This document shows, one piece after another, positions 61,377 to 64,000 of a stretch of 64,000 nt of DNA. A program made the translations under genes and the position numbers. Source of the stretch: Ptiloglossa arizonensis (taxonomy: Eukaryota > Arthropoda > Insecta > Hymenoptera > Colletidae). Location: positions 33,559,531 to 33,623,530 of the forward strand of contig NC_135049.1 in assembly GCF_051014685.1 (NCBI RefSeq), in the 5' to 3' direction. The notes under the pieces were generated by a model. The model saw nothing but the letters and a program-made list of their open reading frames with translations. It had not been told where the DNA came from and ran no database searches. Every line of letters starts with the position of its first letter. Positions within the stretch are counted from its first letter, which is position 1.

Positions 61377-62010
61377 CCCGCGAGAAGTTGGCGAGAAGCT
61401 CGCGAGAGCCTCGCGCGTAATAGGCGCCGGTGGCTCGCGATCGACGAACAAACAACTTCACCGATGTGCACGCACACTAACGCTCGTACGTCGAGTCAGG
61501 CGAGAAGTTTCTCTTTCGCGAGGTGGCAGTCACGAGGGAAAATGTCGTCGATGCGTGGAAAAGATGTCGGTCATCGTGCAAAATGGCGAACGATCGATGT
61601 TTCACCGCCCTCCGCCTCTCGGAGGGAGAACGAACCAGGTGAGCGAAAATACGGAGGCGAGATACGGTGATCGAATCTGTCGGTTGTCTCCAGAGGTGAT
61701 TCGTCACCGTTTCGAACTCTGCGGGAGGTCGAGGTTCTCTCCGGCTGTCCGTGTCTCGCGGGCACTCTCGCGGCACACCGAGGATCCGATCGCTCGGTCG
61801 ATCTTTCGTCCCGCGAGGGTCGTGGACTCGACTCGGTCAGGGACGAAACTACGTTGCCGGATGCGATCGATGAACAAAAACAAACCGCGAAGTTTGTCGA
61901 TCTTTCGTCGTCACTCGCGGCGGCTCGAAAATTCGGCTCTGTTTGTTCGAAAGTAGTCTCGAGTACTCGACACGGTGCACCGTTCGCGGACTCGTGGACG
62001 CGAGTGCACG

Positions 62011-62142
62011 GGTGCACACGGTCGCACACGGTCGCAGACGGTCGCAGACGGTCCCACACGGTCGCACACGATCGCGCACGATCGCGCAGGATCGCGCGCG
62101 CTTGCACACGTAGAGGCACACGTAGAGGCACACGTAGAGGCG
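62011..62142. repeat. Compound minisatellite: CGGTCGCACA decamer and CACGTAGAGG 12-mer
   Basis: The left part has about nine decamers (CGGTCGCACA, CGGTCGCAGA, CGATCGCGCA variants); the right part has three copies of a 12-base CACGTAGAGGCA unit. Two distinct arrays lie back to back. Confidence 0.85.
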
Positions 62143-64000
62143 CACGCACAGGGAAACGGAAACGCACAGCCAGAAGCGGAGGCACACGCGCACGGTCTCA
62201 CGGGTTGTTGACAACGAGCAAGGGGTTCGCGTTCGCCGTAGAAAATGCGACTCGCGCGGCGAGTTTCGGTTCGGCTCTGGTGCTCTCGTTTACGTCCTCG
62301 TCGTCGTCGCCGCCGTCGTTCTCGTCGTCCCTCGTTTCGATACCTACGTACGGCGTTCGTCCACCGCCGCTTTCTTCGCGACCAACCAACGTTTCGCAAG
62401 CCCCATCCCTGTTATCGGTGCGCGCGCAGTCGTTCGATAAACGCGTAACATCGATTCCACGGGGGTGGAAAAAGAGAGAAGGAGAAGCCCGAAGAAGGGT
62501 GAAACGAAGGTGAAACGGAGAGAGGGGTAGTCGCGCCGCATACGCCCAAACTTTCCTTCGTTCTTGTCGCGACGCTCGGTCCTCGCTCGCCTCCTCCGAT
62601 ACGCTCCTTCGAAACGCGGAAGCGGCCGCGACTTGCGAACCTAGCTCGAGAACCTCCTACCCCACCCCACCCCACCCCACCTCCTCGTCCCGCGTATCGC
62701 TTCCCCCGAAGATCGGACGAGGATTTTACGAGTCGAGAGCTAGATCTCGCGGGCTCCGTTTTCCGTTTCGGGCGTGCGCGACCGAATTCGCGACCGAATA
62801 CCCGACGAGAACGAGCAACCGCGATTCTTCGCGATATTTGTTTACGCTCGGTGTCTCGAGAGTGGATCGGGTCGGCTCGGGTCGGGCCAGGTCGGCTCGG
62901 ATCGAAGATCACCGGTGTCGCGGTACTCTCCTTGCGCGAACGTCGCGTCGCGTCGCGACATCCTCGCTGCTGGAATAAACGCGATTACGCGGAATCGAAA
63001 CGCGCCTCGCGATCTATCCTTACCCTCTTTCGAAAGGTTCGACCGAACGACAAAGTCGAAAACACCGGTCTCGCCGATCGAGTCCACCGAACAACCACGG
63101 AAAAACAAACGAGTAACTCGCCGGTGTCTCTCGACGATTCTTTCGATCAGCGGGCCGAGTAGTCGAAGCGGTGGCGGTGGCGGCGCCGGCGCCGGCGCCC
63201 TTTCCTCTCCCGCGAATTCGAACGAGAAACGTTCCTACGGATTCGCTTTCGAACAAAAACGACAGAGCGGGGGAGGAAACGCGCTTATCGAAAGACGAAT
63301 CGTTGGTCCGCGCGCGCGTATCGATTCCTTCTCGCGCTCGAGAGTTTCTCCAGCGCGGACGAGTTATCTCGGTTTCTCTGGAAAGATCCTCGGCCGAGGA
63401 CGCATCGGGAACGATCGCGACCGTCCCGTTAAATCGCCGTTCCGCGTATTAAACGCGTTCCAGGCTGACTCTCGGTGCCCCGTTGCACCCGTACCGGGAA
63501 CCGAAACGAACGGATCGAGCAGCGGCTTTCGAAGCGAGTTCGACACGCCCCCGTACATTTCGAAAGGTCCTCGCGATCGAGCAGAACCGTTCTTTCGATC
63601 GGTCGACGAAAGGTTCGACGGCGTCCGCTCGACGAGAGGAGAACGCGAGCTGGTAGCGTGCCAGCGAGTAGTAGAGCCTGCCGCGGGTCGGACGCGCCGC
63701 GAAGAACCCTCCAATTAATTAAGCGGCGTGCACATCGACCCGAGTCCAGCGAACGAAAACGCCCGCCTCTCGGCTACGGAGTGTCAACGATCGAAACGAT
63801 CCCGCGTTTTTCGCGCACGAGAATTTTACATTACGCGTCGACGTTCTTCCTCCCGATAAAAGGCTTCCAACGAAGCCGCGATCGCGGTCCGTGTCGTTTC
63901 GATCGGAACGCGATAAAAAAAGAATCCGAGCAAGGTGTTCGCCCGCCGCCGCTGCAAAACCTGGCTAAAAATATAATCTTTGCCCGCGTCGCGTTCGAGC

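Larger units (their letters stand above)
61123..64000 (-). other. Upstream or intronic region of the CDK5 activator gene
   Basis: CpG-rich sequence with no recognised exon. Contains (GCC)n at about 61141-61170, (GA)n at 61332-61374, a minisatellite at 62011-62142 and a (CCCCA)n run at 62660-62683. Long frames on both strands (up to about 340 codons) carry no domain and reflect the low stop-codon density of GC-rich DNA. Confidence 0.5.

Noticed and set aside
60588..61956. Plus-strand frames of 340-360 codons over the p35 N-terminal exon
   Set aside because: Antisense of the p35 N-terminal exon and its extension; Arg/Gly/Ser-rich with no domain.
62774..63718. Plus-strand 314-codon frame
   Set aside because: Very GC-rich, Arg/Ser/Gly-rich, overlapped by frames on the other strand; no domain.

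Overview
This is nuclear DNA from an insect. The genes carry short GT-AG introns and typical eukaryotic poly(A) signals, every recognisable protein is an animal one, and nothing bacterial is present. The very CpG-rich flanks around an AT-rich, CpG-poor gene block are a pattern I associate with Hymenoptera (bees, wasps, ants). The order is an inference; insect is secure.

Layout. 1-18774 is intron 1 of an EEIG1/FAM102-type gene on the minus strand, whose first coding exon is 18775-18920. 18921-25746 holds the 5' regions of that gene and of the divergent plus-strand RabGAP1. RabGAP1 runs from 25755 to 32475 in 16 coding exons (PTB, TBC, coiled coil; 1039 residues). Convergent to it, HEN1 (small-RNA 2'-O-methyltransferase) occupies 39721 down to 35506 in 5 exons and encodes 1210 residues, about three times the usual family length. 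Head-to-head with HEN1 is an L7Ae-fold RPP38-like RNase P/MRP subunit (40642-42006, 5 exons, 355 residues). Convergent to that is SFT2, a four-helix vesicle-traffic membrane protein (43205 down to 42464, 3 exons, 187 residues).

43853-46155 is a giant, almost perfect (TAG)n array, followed by other simple-sequence arrays in non-coding DNA up to about 51.5 kb. The last third is the CDK5 activator p35 gene on the minus strand: core exons 60479-60018, 59584-59342 and 54670-54374, then a 3' exon. The 3' exon can be read as a normal short tail (stop at 54158) or, from an acceptor 10 nt further in, as an 888-residue tail ending at 51577. Upstream of the p35 start the frame stays open for over 200 codons without an ATG, suggesting an upstream exon beyond a splice acceptor at 61122/61123. 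61123-64000 is CpG-rich upstream or intronic sequence.

The genes do not form a pathway. They cover membrane traffic (RabGAP1, SFT2, EEIG1), small-RNA and tRNA processing (HEN1, RPP38) and neuronal kinase control (p35). The most unusual points are the two possible C-termini and the N-terminal extension of the CDK5 activator, the roughly 830-residue acidic extension on HEN1, the roughly 750-copy (TAG)n tract, and an intron-size stop-free insert and an intronic poly(A) option in RabGAP1. Exon boundaries were placed by hand from GT/AG sites, reading frame and family similarity; no alignment or transcript data were available.
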